Program-made: the position numbers and the translations under genes
The notes under the pieces: model-generated
Told to the model about the DNA's origin: nothing
The model's input: the letters and a program-made list of their open reading frames with translations, nothing else
Databases searched by the model: none
Shown: one piece after another, positions 1 through 5,354 of the stretch
How the letters are laid out: each line of letters starts with the position of its first letter
How positions within the stretch are numbered: the first letter of the stretch is position 1
From: DASXTS01 sp036505275
Lineage (GTDB): Bacteria > Actinomycetota > Actinomycetes > Mycobacteriales > Pseudonocardiaceae
Direction: 5' to 3'
NCBI GenBank assembly: GCA_036505275.1
Contig: DASXTS010000192.1
Span: 1-7,682 of the forward strand
Length of the DNA stretch: 7,682 bases

Positions 1-1704
1 CCAATTGTCGTCGAGACCCTCGGCGCCCGTCTTCAGGTCCAGGAACAGCTCCGGCTTCAGCCTCTCCTGGCCGAAGACGACGTCCGGCACCCGGCTGTCC
101 TTCAGCCAGCCCTGCTGTTTCGTCACCGGGTTGAGCCAGCGTTTGCCCAGGCCGCCGTGCCGATACGCGACCTCGCTGAACAGGTTGCCGGTGGACGGCT
201 CGGCGGTGATCAGCTCGGCGAACCGTGCGTGCACCCGCGAACCCCAGCCCCGGGCGCTTTCACCCGGCAGCTGCGGGACCTCGCGGCAGGCCTGCTTGGC
301 TAGCTGCTCCACCCTCGTTTTCGCCTGTTGCTGACGGGCGTTGAGCGTGGGCGGCGCCGAGCCCTTGGGCAGATACTCGTGGCCGGTGTTCGGCGGCACG
401 ACGCCGAGCCGGCCGTTGCGCTTGAACTCGTCGGCGAGGTCCTTCGCCATCTGCTTGACGTCGGCCTCGGCGAGCGCCCGGGCCACCGCGCTGGCCTGCG
501 CCCTTACGGTGTGCATCTTGGGGTTGCGCGACGGCGGGATGGAGTAGAGCGCGCGGCAGCTGACCTTGGCGCCGCCGTTCGGTTTCATCTGCTTGGTGGA
601 CGCGCAGCTCTTCACCGGCCGCCCGTCCAGGGTCATCTGGATGGTGACCTCGGCGTTCACCGGTCGCTTGACCGAGACGTACGCCGAGCGGGACGTCACC
701 TTGTTGCTGATCGTGAGGGTCGCGGTGCAGCCGTTCGTGGTGCAGGGCGCGAGCGCGACCTCACCGTCGAGGCTGAACCGGACCGCGATGTCGATGGAGT
801 TCCGCAGCTGGGTGATCCGCTGCTTGAGCTCCTCGAACAGCTGGTCGCGCTGGGCGTCGTCGAGCTCGGCCAGGCTGAGCTCGAGGTCGCCGTCGCCGAC
901 GCGCAACGCCGTGGTGTGGAACCCGGAGCCGCCGCTCGGGGCCGTGGCGGCGTCGCCGGTGGCCACGCGGATGAGCCGCTTGGGCGCGGCCGTGGTGATG
1001 GAGTAGGTGACGCCGTGGACGGTGACCGGGGTGACCGCGACACCGTCGACGGTGGCCGGCGGCCCACGGACCGGTGTCGCGTCGGGGTCGGCGCTGCCCT
1101 CGCCGCCGATTCCGGGTGACGCCGACTCGGCGATCAGCGCCGGCGCCAGCGCGTCGCCCAGGTCGAGACCGAAGAAGTCCGCGGGTACGTTCACCCAGCG
1201 TTTCGCGTACTCGGAAAGGTTGTCCCCGGAAACGCCGTAGAGACGCCAGAACGCCGTCCCCGCCTTGGCGAAGGTCCGGTCGCCGGTGTCGATGACATCG
1301 GCGGACTGGCCCTTGACGGTCAGCCGGGCCGACGTCGGGCCCGCGTTGGCGACCCGGGCGTCGATGGTGACGCGGTCGCCGGTGTCGTCGGTAAACCAGC
1401 CCTTGTAGTGGGCGGCCGGCGTGACCAGCAGCTTGGCCGCGGCCTGGGCGAGGTCCTCGTCCGCCGTGACGCGCTGCGCCACCGCGGGGTCCGCGCTGCC
1501 GGGCTTGCGACCACCGCCGGGCGAACCCGGCCAGAGCACGACGGCGAGCAGGCCGCAGATCGCCAGCAGGGCGAACGCGCCGCCGCCCAGCCCGACGAAC
1601 AGGGCGGTGTGGCGACGCGCCGGTGGCGGCAGCGGTGGCGGCAGCGGTGGCGGTGGTGGTGGTTGGGCGGGTTGCGGCCAGCCCGGCGGTGCGATGTCCC
1701 CCAT
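1..1704 (-). CDS. Membrane-anchored multidomain protein with C-terminal PD-(D/E)XK nuclease/toxin-like domain (partial, runs off left edge)
   Basis: The reading frame is open for 568 codons from ATG at 1704 to the window edge, so the C-terminus is missing. GGGGGAGAG lies just upstream of the ATG. Residues 6-29 are a proline-rich tail. Residues about 33-58 are one hydrophobic segment, followed by a Gly/Pro linker, which suggests an N-terminal anchor with the rest outside the cell. Residues about 80-190 resemble LppX/LolA-like lipoprotein domains (KGWF near 101, AGTAFWRL near 148, KRWVNVP near 168). Residues about 305-390 look beta-rich, with Cys 321, 326, 367 and 383 possibly forming disulfides. 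Residues 405-470 look helical. From about 485 the sequence (GSRVHARF, SEVAYRHGG, VPDVVF, LFLDLKTG) matches the layout of restriction-endonuclease-fold polymorphic toxins, with Asp541, Asp556 and Lys558 as likely catalytic residues. The gene is surely real. The nuclease call is inference from motifs, and an inactive or structural role remains possible. A cognate immunity gene would lie off the left edge. Confidence 0.85.
   Translation of the reverse strand, partial: MGDIAPPGWPQPAQPPPPPPLPPPLPPPARRHTALFVGLGGGAFALLAICGLLAVVLWPGSPGGGRKPGSADPAVAQRVTADEDLAQAAAKLLVTPAAHYKGWFTDDTGDRVTIDARVANAGPTSARLTVKGQSADVIDTGDRTFAKAGTAFWRLYGVSGDNLSEYAKRWVNVPADFFGLDLGDALAPALIAESASPGIGGEGSADPDATPVRGPPATVDGVAVTPVTVHGVTYSITTAAPKRLIRVATGDAATAPSGGSGFHTTALRVGDGDLELSLAELDDAQRDQLFEELKQRITQLRNSIDIAVRFSLDGEVALAPCTTNGCTATLTISNKVTSRSAYVSVKRPVNAEVTIQMTLDGRPVKSCASTKQMKPNGGAKVSCRALYSIPPSRNPKMHTVRAQASAVARALAEADVKQMAKDLADEFKRNGRLGVVPPNTGHEYLPKGSAPPTLNARQQQAKTRVEQLAKQACREVPQLPGESARGWGSRVHARFAELITAEPSTGNLFSEVAYRHGGLGKRWLNPVTKQQGWLKDSRVPDVVFGQERLKPELFLDLKTGAEGLDDNW
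1621..1664. repeat. Short GC-rich tandem repeat (12-bp unit) encoding the proline tract
   Basis: A 12-base unit, CGGTGGCGGCAG, occurs twice perfectly at 1621-1644 and once imperfectly at 1645-1656, then runs on as GGT triplets. Read on the minus strand it encodes the Pro/Leu run at residues 15-28 of the membrane-anchored protein. Its length may vary between strains by slippage. The reading frame is preserved because the unit is a multiple of three. Confidence 0.75.
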
Positions 1705-1957
1705 GGTCTCTCCCCCAGAGACTGACAGTCACCGATGACCTTAGACGTCGTGGTCAACGTGTGGCCACTGTGGACGCCGTCACAGGGTACGGCGAAGCCA
1801 GTCCTCCACGTCGGCCACGTGCATCTAGGCCCACGCCCGGGCCAGGTCGGGCTGTCGACGATGGACTGGTGCTGGGCACGGGTCCGGTCGGCGGCGCCCT
1901 CCTGGGCGAGCCCACGCCGATTGCGCGCCCAGGTGGACGGCCCGGACAGACCGTCGA
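1705..1957. other. Intergenic stretch upstream of the membrane-anchored protein; no intact gene seen
   Basis: This interval should contain the promoter of the minus-strand gene starting at 1704, but I see no convincing -35/-10 pair. No frame on either strand has both a credible start with a ribosome site and recognisable protein content. A short minus-strand reading near 1782-1823 (VADVEDWLRRTL then stop) has the look of a protein C-terminus but is interrupted upstream by a stop. I treat the interval as non-coding or decayed. Confidence 0.5.
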
Positions 1958-2108
1958 TCAGCCAAACAGCACCAGGGTGTGCGAGCCGGGCGCAAGCCGC
2001 GGCCGGGGTTGACCAGCAGAGCCTCTTCGACGAATTCGGTCAGCTCCTCGGGGAGACCGTCGGGGACGGCTGCCCGGCTCGCGGCGACGAGCCGGCAGGA
2101 CGGGCAGC
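1958..2108 (-). pseudogene. Unidentified gene-fragment remnant
   Basis: Read on the minus strand from about 2108, one frame gives CPSCRLVAAS, then LPEELTEFVEEALLVNPG, which looks like genuine protein: a possible zinc-binding CxxC followed by an acidic amphipathic helix. A one-base change of frame near 2000 then gives GSHTLVLFG followed by a stop at 1958-1960, a plausible natural C-terminus. No start codon or ribosome site is visible upstream, and the fragment abuts the WD40 remnant on the other strand. I do not recognise the family. The case rests only on protein-like composition across two frames, so it could be coincidence. Confidence 0.25.
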
Positions 2109-2118
2109 GGCCGCGGCG

Positions 2119-2426
2119 GTGGGACGGCTGGGCGACCGGGAGGTCATCGTCTCCGGCAGCTATGACGGCACCGTGCGAATCTGGGACGCCATAGGCCGCC
2201 CGAGGGCGACCCGCTGACCGGCCACACCGGCCCCGTGAGCACGGTAGCCGTAGGACGGCTCGGCGGCCGCGAGGTCATCGTCTCCGGCAGCCGCGTCGAC
2301 ACGGTGCGGATCTGGGACGGCGAGAGCGTCACCGTGCTGGATGCACGGACCGCTGTGACGGCGGTGGCCCTGTTTAGTGACGGTTCGGGGTTGTGCGCCG
2401 CGACCGGCATCGCATTGTGCGCATAG
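2119..2426 (+). pseudogene. C-terminal WD40 beta-propeller remnant, frameshifted
   Basis: Two WD40 blades are readable. The first is VGRLGDREVIVSGSYDGT then VRIWD (2119-2189). The second begins LTGHTGPVSTVAVGRLGG, continues VIVSGS and VRIWD, and is followed by a closing strand ending LCAATGIALCA and TAG at 2424-2426. The blades are in different frames. The first runs into TGA at 2215-2217, while the second frame is already open from 2202, so loss of one base near 2196-2203 reconciles them. The closing tail resembles the end of large actinobacterial WD40 proteins, often NACHT, kinase or protease fusions with signalling or defence roles. Everything upstream of the first blade is lost or scrambled, and there is no start or ribosome site. 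This is a dead fragment; the parent protein cannot be named. Confidence 0.7.
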
Positions 2427-2606
2427 GCATCGACACAGCCCATGTCCGATAGGCAGCCCCGCCCTGCTGCGGCCTGGCGGCCGCCGGTCTGTTCCTAAGG
2501 CCTACAACCGATTTTTTGCTTTACAGTCCCCTTAATGGCGCCGAACTCGATGCAGCAGCACCCGCTTAACTGCGCCTGCTCACCCTTGGGCCGGACCTGC
2601 AGATTC
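2427..2606. other. Intergenic, no gene seen
   Basis: This interval lies between the end of the WD40 remnant and the C-terminal end of the recombinase remnant, which converge here. It contains a locally AT-richer patch near 2508-2535 (ATTTTTTGCTTTACAG). I see no open frame with protein-like content, no tRNA and no clear attachment-site repeat. The patch could be a leftover integration junction, but nothing in the sequence proves it. Confidence 0.5.
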
Positions 2607-3643
2607 CTATTGCAGTTGGTTAGTCGTGGACAGACCGACAACCGGTAGGGTTTGTGTGGATCTCCGGACACGAACCAAATCCCAACGGTGCGCGGCCAGA
2701 TCGATTTCGGCCCGCACCGTTTGTGATTCCGGGTGATAGGTCAGTCGCAGTCCGAGGTTGCGGTAGACCTCCAGCTTCTGCTCGGGGGCGGCGTCGCGTA
2801 TCGCCGCGGTGAGGTCGCCGAGTTCCTCGAGAATTCTGGTGAGTTGTTCCTCGGTGAGGTGGCTGATGTCGCCCGTGCGCCGAGCCATCGCCGCTGGGCG
2901 AGGCTGCTGGGCGAGGTGTCCGTTCGGCGTGGGTTTCGGCGATCCATCGGGTGACGACGGCGGGGTCCGCGCCGGCTTCGAGGGCGGTGCGGTAGCGGGT
3001 GAGTTGGGAGCGGTGGGGGATTGGCCCGCTGTCGCCTGGTCGATGAGTCTGGTGACGGTGCGGGAGCGTGCTGTCCTTGCATCTTGCGGGTGCAGATGCC
3101 GCAGTAGATGAGGCTTTTGAAGATGTACGGGTCCCGGGCGCGGTGTGCTCGTTCGGCTGTGGCGGTCCGTGCCCGGATGGTCAGCCTTGCCTGGACTTCG
3201 TCGAAGGTTTCTTGGCTGACGAGGGGCTGGTGCGCGACCTCTTTTGACATGACCCAGGCTGCGCCGTCGCGGTGCGGGTTGCGGGCGCGGTCGTAGGCCG
3301 ATGGGCAGGCGATGTCGTCACGGGTCAGGGCTTCGGCGATGGCGAACATGCCGTCGAGGTACATGTCGAAGATGCGCTGGACGACCCGGGCGGTCTGCGG
3401 GTCGGGCAGCAGCCCGTGTAGTCGTCGTCCTGCGGCGGCTTTGGCGGGGTTGGGGTGTGGCCCGAGTCCAATCAGTTGGTAGCCGTACGGGGGACGGCCG
3501 CCGAGGAACCGGCCCTCCAGGCGGGTTTGGGAGGCCATCGCGGTCCGGTCCGAACCTTGATCCTGTTGCGTTCGCCTTTGCTCATCCGCCGAACACGGAC
3601 ATGACCAGTTCATGGGTCTCGTTGTCCGGGTCGATCGTTGGCG
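2607..3643 (-). pseudogene. Large serine recombinase remnant (site-specific integrase), multiply frameshifted and deleted
   Basis: The C-terminal two-thirds of a large serine recombinase can be traced on the minus strand. In order: IDPDNETHELVMSVFGG (about 3635-3585), MSKGERNRIKVRT in a second frame, TAMASQTRLEGRFLGGRPPY in a third (from about 3541), the Recombinase domain (PNPAKAAAGRRL, VVQRIFDMYL), a zinc-ribbon start YCGIC near 3105, then EAGADPAVVTRWIAETHAER, and the tail EEQLTRILEELGDL to a stop at 2607. Frames change near 3585, 3545, 3060-3090 and 2920. The stretch between DGAAW and VMSKEVAHQ is too short for the family, and the second zinc-ribbon cysteine pair is missing, so two internal deletions are likely. 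The catalytic N-terminal resolvase domain with its serine is absent. It cannot be functional and marks a decayed mobile element such as a prophage or ICE. Confidence 0.9.
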
Positions 3644-3878
3644 TCCACGGCGCTTGTGCTGGCCGGCCCGAGCGCGCCCGCGACCGATGTCAAGCCCGTC
3701 GAGAATACGGGCGATGTCGATCTGCTCGCCGACCGATACGAACTCATCGAACCCGCCATCGCTCGGGGAACGGCTTCGTCACAACGCCAAACACCCAGTC
3801 ACCGAGCCGGAATCGGTGACGCTCTCACCGATCGCCGCGACGACGCCGGTGGAGAGGTGACCCAAGTCATGATGAGTT
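3644..3878. other. Decayed or non-coding spacer between recombinase remnant and phasin
   Basis: On the minus strand two short protein-like readings occur: DLGHLSTGVVAAIGESV (about 3863-3813, ending at a stop near 3780) and GFDEFVSVGEQIDIARILDG (from about 3753). They are in different frames, have no start or ribosome site, and match no family I recognise. They do not look like the missing resolvase catalytic domain. An 81-codon plus-strand frame ending at 3883 has mixed third-position bases and no ribosome site, so I do not call it a gene. Confidence 0.35.
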
Positions 3879-3907
3879 GTTAGCAGTCAGCTTGCTAAGC
3901 TGCTAAC
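3879..3907. promoter_or_regulatory. Operator-like palindrome upstream of the plus-strand phasin
   Basis: GTTAGCAG (3879-3886) and CTGCTAAC (3900-3907) form a perfect 8-bp inverted repeat around 13 bases that themselves contain AGCTT and AAGCT. The element ends 13 bases before the AAGGGA ribosome site of the phasin gene. It is AT-richer than its surroundings and followed by no T-run, so an operator for a dimeric regulator (HTH/XRE, TetR or PhaR-like) fits better than a terminator. The regulator is not identified. Confidence 0.6.
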
Positions 3908-3933
3908 GACACCCGAGATGAAGGGAACACATC

Positions 3934-4188
3934 ATGACCGACCCCACCTTCGCCGCCGGCGAGCAGGTCCGCGAGTACGGCGAGAAGGTCACCGAGACCA
4001 CTCGGGCGTTCGGCCGGCAGGCCATCGACGCCTACGAGCAGGTCGTCAAGAGCGCCGTCGACTTCGAGCGGGCGGCGGCCGACGCGGCGCCGGCCGACTG
4101 GATCAAGACGGCCATTGGCGCGCACGCCGCGTTCGCCGCCGACGTGAACGCCGCGTACGTCGGCGCGGTCCGCTCCATCCTGAACTGA
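3934..4188 (+). CDS. Small phasin family protein (84 aa), PHA granule-associated
   Basis: Phasins are amphipathic helical proteins that coat intracellular PHA granules and limit their fusion. This one is 84 residues, almost wholly helix-forming and Ala-rich, with no signal peptide or membrane span, as expected for a cytoplasmic granule coat. DAYEQ at 32-36, Trp56 and AHAAFAADVNAAYV at 63-76 recur at identical spacing in the second phasin encoded at 5058-5354, so the two are paralogues. It is shorter than most proteobacterial phasins. The ATG at 3934 is preceded at 7 bases by AAGGGA. It is transcribed alone toward the convergent HTH gene, with 7 bases between the two stop codons. The palindrome at 3879-3907 probably controls it, and the hairpin at 4205-4240 probably ends its transcript. 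The phasin assignment is from composition, motif and the neighbouring phaC. Confidence 0.85.
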   Translation: MTDPTFAAGEQVREYGEKVTETTRAFGRQAIDAYEQVVKSAVDFERAAADAAPADWIKTAIGAHAAFAADVNAAYVGAVRSILN

Positions 4189-4195
4189 TCGCCGG

Positions 4196-4615
4196 CTACG
4201 CCTCGCCGGGCCCGGAACCGTTCTTGGTTCCGGGCCCGGCGTCGTCGCGGCCGCGGCCCCGGCGTCGGCGTGCCACCGTGACTTCGGCCAGTGCCGTGTA
4301 GACCTCGATCAGCGCCTGCCGTTGCCGGGCGGTCAGATCCGGGTCCTGTTGGATTGCCTCGATCACCGCCGCCGGCGCCTGCTGCGGCGCTAGCGCGTCA
4401 GCCTGATCCTGCAGCGCCTCGGCGGAGGTCTGCAGCGACGTCGCGATCGCGCCCAGCACCTGCTCCGACGGCGCCCGCAGCCCGCGCTCGATCTGGGACA
4501 GGTAGGGACCCGAGATGCCGACCATCGCCGCGAGTTGCCGCATCGGAAGTTCGGCGAGTTCGCGCTGCTGACGGATGATGTCGCCCAGCGTGGGCGGCGT
4601 TCTGCGATCGCTCAC
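4196..4615 (-). CDS. XRE-family helix-turn-helix transcriptional regulator (139 aa)
   Basis: Residues about 12-66 form a classical HTH_3/XRE DNA-binding domain: LGDIIRQQREL (helix 1), MRQLAAMVGIS (helix 2), GPYLSQIERGLRAPS (recognition helix and turn), VLGAIATSLQTS. Residues 68-115 are predicted helical, with a PxxVIEAIQQDPDLTARQRQ segment, and may mediate dimerisation. The tail is basic (RRRRGRGR) and then Gly/Pro-rich. I chose GTG at 4615 because TGA of the upstream hydrolase reading overlaps it (GTGA) and the HTH begins ten residues later. The ribosome site is weak, consistent with translational coupling. Its last codons lie inside the 15-bp hairpin at 4205-4240, and it faces the phasin gene tail to tail. 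Context suggests it regulates PHA granule genes, but the target is not shown. Disruption of the upstream hydrolase could affect its expression. Confidence 0.88.
   Translation of the reverse strand: MSDRRTPPTLGDIIRQQRELAELPMRQLAAMVGISGPYLSQIERGLRAPSEQVLGAIATSLQTSAEALQDQADALAPQQAPAAVIEAIQQDPDLTARQRQALIEVYTALAEVTVARRRRGRGRDDAGPGTKNGSGPGEA
4205..4240. terminator. Perfect 15-bp hairpin, probable terminator for the plus-strand phasin, embedded in the HTH gene
   Basis: GCCGGGCCCGGAACC (4205-4219) and its exact complement at 4226-4240 flank a 6-base loop. The stem starts 17 bases after the phasin stop and codes for the Gly/Pro-rich last residues of the convergent HTH protein. There is no T-run on either side, as is common for actinobacterial terminators. 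It could act in both directions, although on the minus strand it lies inside the coding sequence just before the stop. Confidence 0.7.
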
Positions 4616-4985
4616 GAGGCGAGCGTATCGGTCCAGTCCCGGACGTCCCACCCGCCGAGGAACGCCCGCAACGTCCGGCGCCACCTCGGCCGGGCTGTCG
4701 AACAGCATCAGATGCCCGCCCGCCACCACGGTCGGCCGCGACCCGGGATCAGCGAGGCGAGGATGCGAGAGTCGGCCGGCGGCACGATCGGGTCGTCGTC
4801 GCCGGTGAGCACCAGCGTCGGCTGCCGGATCGACCACGGCGTGCCCCACCAGCCGGCCAGCCTGGACAACCGGTGCCAGTACGCGTACACGCTGCGCGGC
4901 GGGGCCAGATGCAGCCGCTGCGGGACCGCCGGGTCGCGGCGGATCCGGCCGCCGAACGTGCGCCCCGCTGCGGCGCCCGTGGTCC
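4612..4985 (-). pseudogene. Broken alpha/beta hydrolase, PHA depolymerase-like C-terminal half
   Basis: The minus strand encodes the C-terminal half of an alpha/beta hydrolase in three frames. The first reads FGGRIRRDPAV (about 4960) then QPTLVLTGDDDPIVPPADSR, with the acid Asp in TGDDDP, and ends at a premature TGA. The second frame, from about 4755, gives PTVVAGGHLMLFDSPAEV with the catalytic His. A third, from about 4670, gives FLGGWDVRDWTDTLAS and TGA at 4612-4614, which overlaps the GTG of the HTH gene. The Gly-x-Ser-x-Gly nucleophile region is absent, since only about 25 bases separate the recognisable part from the terminator at 5006-5034. The order of motifs (GGRIRRDP, RQPTLVL, GDDDPIVP, GGHL) matches intracellular medium-chain PHA depolymerases. 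Next to phaC and two phasins, a former polymer-mobilising role is plausible, but the exact substrate is inference. Confidence 0.75.
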
Positions 4986-5005
4986 ATGGCGGCCCCCAGG
5001 GTGCC

Positions 5006-5034
5006 GAAAGCCCCACCGCGCCGGTGGGGCTTTC
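5006..5034 (-). terminator. Rho-independent-type terminator of the phaC-phasin operon
   Basis: GAAAGCCCCACCG (5006-5018) and CGGTGGGGCTTTC (5022-5034) are exact complements with a 3-base loop, giving a very stable 13-bp stem 23 bases past the stop of the minus-strand phasin. The A/T ends of the stem provide a short CTTTC run in the transcript. It separates the phaC-phasin unit from the hydrolase remnant and HTH gene, so the latter two should depend on readthrough or their own promoter. Confidence 0.85.
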
Positions 5035-5057
5035 TCGTCAGCGCAGCGGGCTCTCGC

Positions 5058-5354
5058 CTACTTGAGCATCTCGCGGGCGGCGGACACGTACGCCGCGCTG
5101 ACGTCCTGGACGAACTTGGCGTGCGCCGCGGCGACGCTCGACACCCAGCCGAGCTGCGACGCGCCGGCGGCCCGCTCCTGGAACTCGATCAGCGTGCGAA
5201 GCGACTGCTCGTACGCGTCGAGGCTCTGGTTGCCGGCGGACATGGCGGACTCGATGAACCGGTCGGTCAGTTCCCGGATGCGCGGGACGGCCTCGTCGGT
5301 GGCGGCGGTCATCTGAGCGGTGGCGTCGGCGCCGATCTCGGCGTTCATCGTCAT
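5058..5354 (-). CDS. Small phasin family protein (98 aa), coupled to phaC
   Basis: This is the second PHA granule-coat protein of the locus. It is 98 residues, predicted helical, cytoplasmic, with no signal peptide. DAYEQ at 46-50, Trp70 and AHAKFVQDVSAAYV at 77-90 align without gaps to the plus-strand phasin. By hand about 23 of the 53 C-terminal positions are identical. The N-terminal 45 residues are longer and more acidic than in its paralogue and may define a different helix. I chose ATG at 5354, which shares its A with the phaC stop (TGATG). GAAAGAGAG just upstream, inside the phaC end, supplies the ribosome site. A TTG at 5357 or an ATG at 5348 are alternatives. The overlap implies translational coupling, so phasin output follows synthase output. 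A strong terminator lies directly downstream. Confidence 0.87.
   Translation of the reverse strand: MTMNAEIGADATAQMTAATDEAVPRIRELTDRFIESAMSAGNQSLDAYEQSLRTLIEFQERAAGASQLGWVSSVAAAHAKFVQDVSAAYVSAAREMLK

Noticed and set aside
328..1119. Long plus-strand reading frame of 263 codons opposite the membrane-anchored protein
   Set aside because: Highly Arg/Gly/Val-rich, low-complexity product on the opposite strand of a clean 568-codon gene with domains and a ribosome site; a typical high-GC shadow frame.
1736..1756. TGACC-N11-GGTCA inverted repeat upstream of the membrane-anchored protein
   Set aside because: Only 5-bp arms, expected by chance at this scale, with no promoter context to support it.
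2427..2606. Attachment site or tRNA next to the recombinase remnant
   Set aside because: No cloverleaf-capable sequence and no matching direct repeat was found by eye elsewhere in the window.
3644..3878. Possible N-terminal catalytic domain of the recombinase
   Set aside because: None of the minus-strand frames shows the YxRxS nucleophile motif or other resolvase landmarks.
3638..3883. Plus-strand 81-codon frame ending just before the phasin
   Set aside because: No ribosome site, mixed codon third positions and overlap with the recombinase remnant at its start; probably non-coding.
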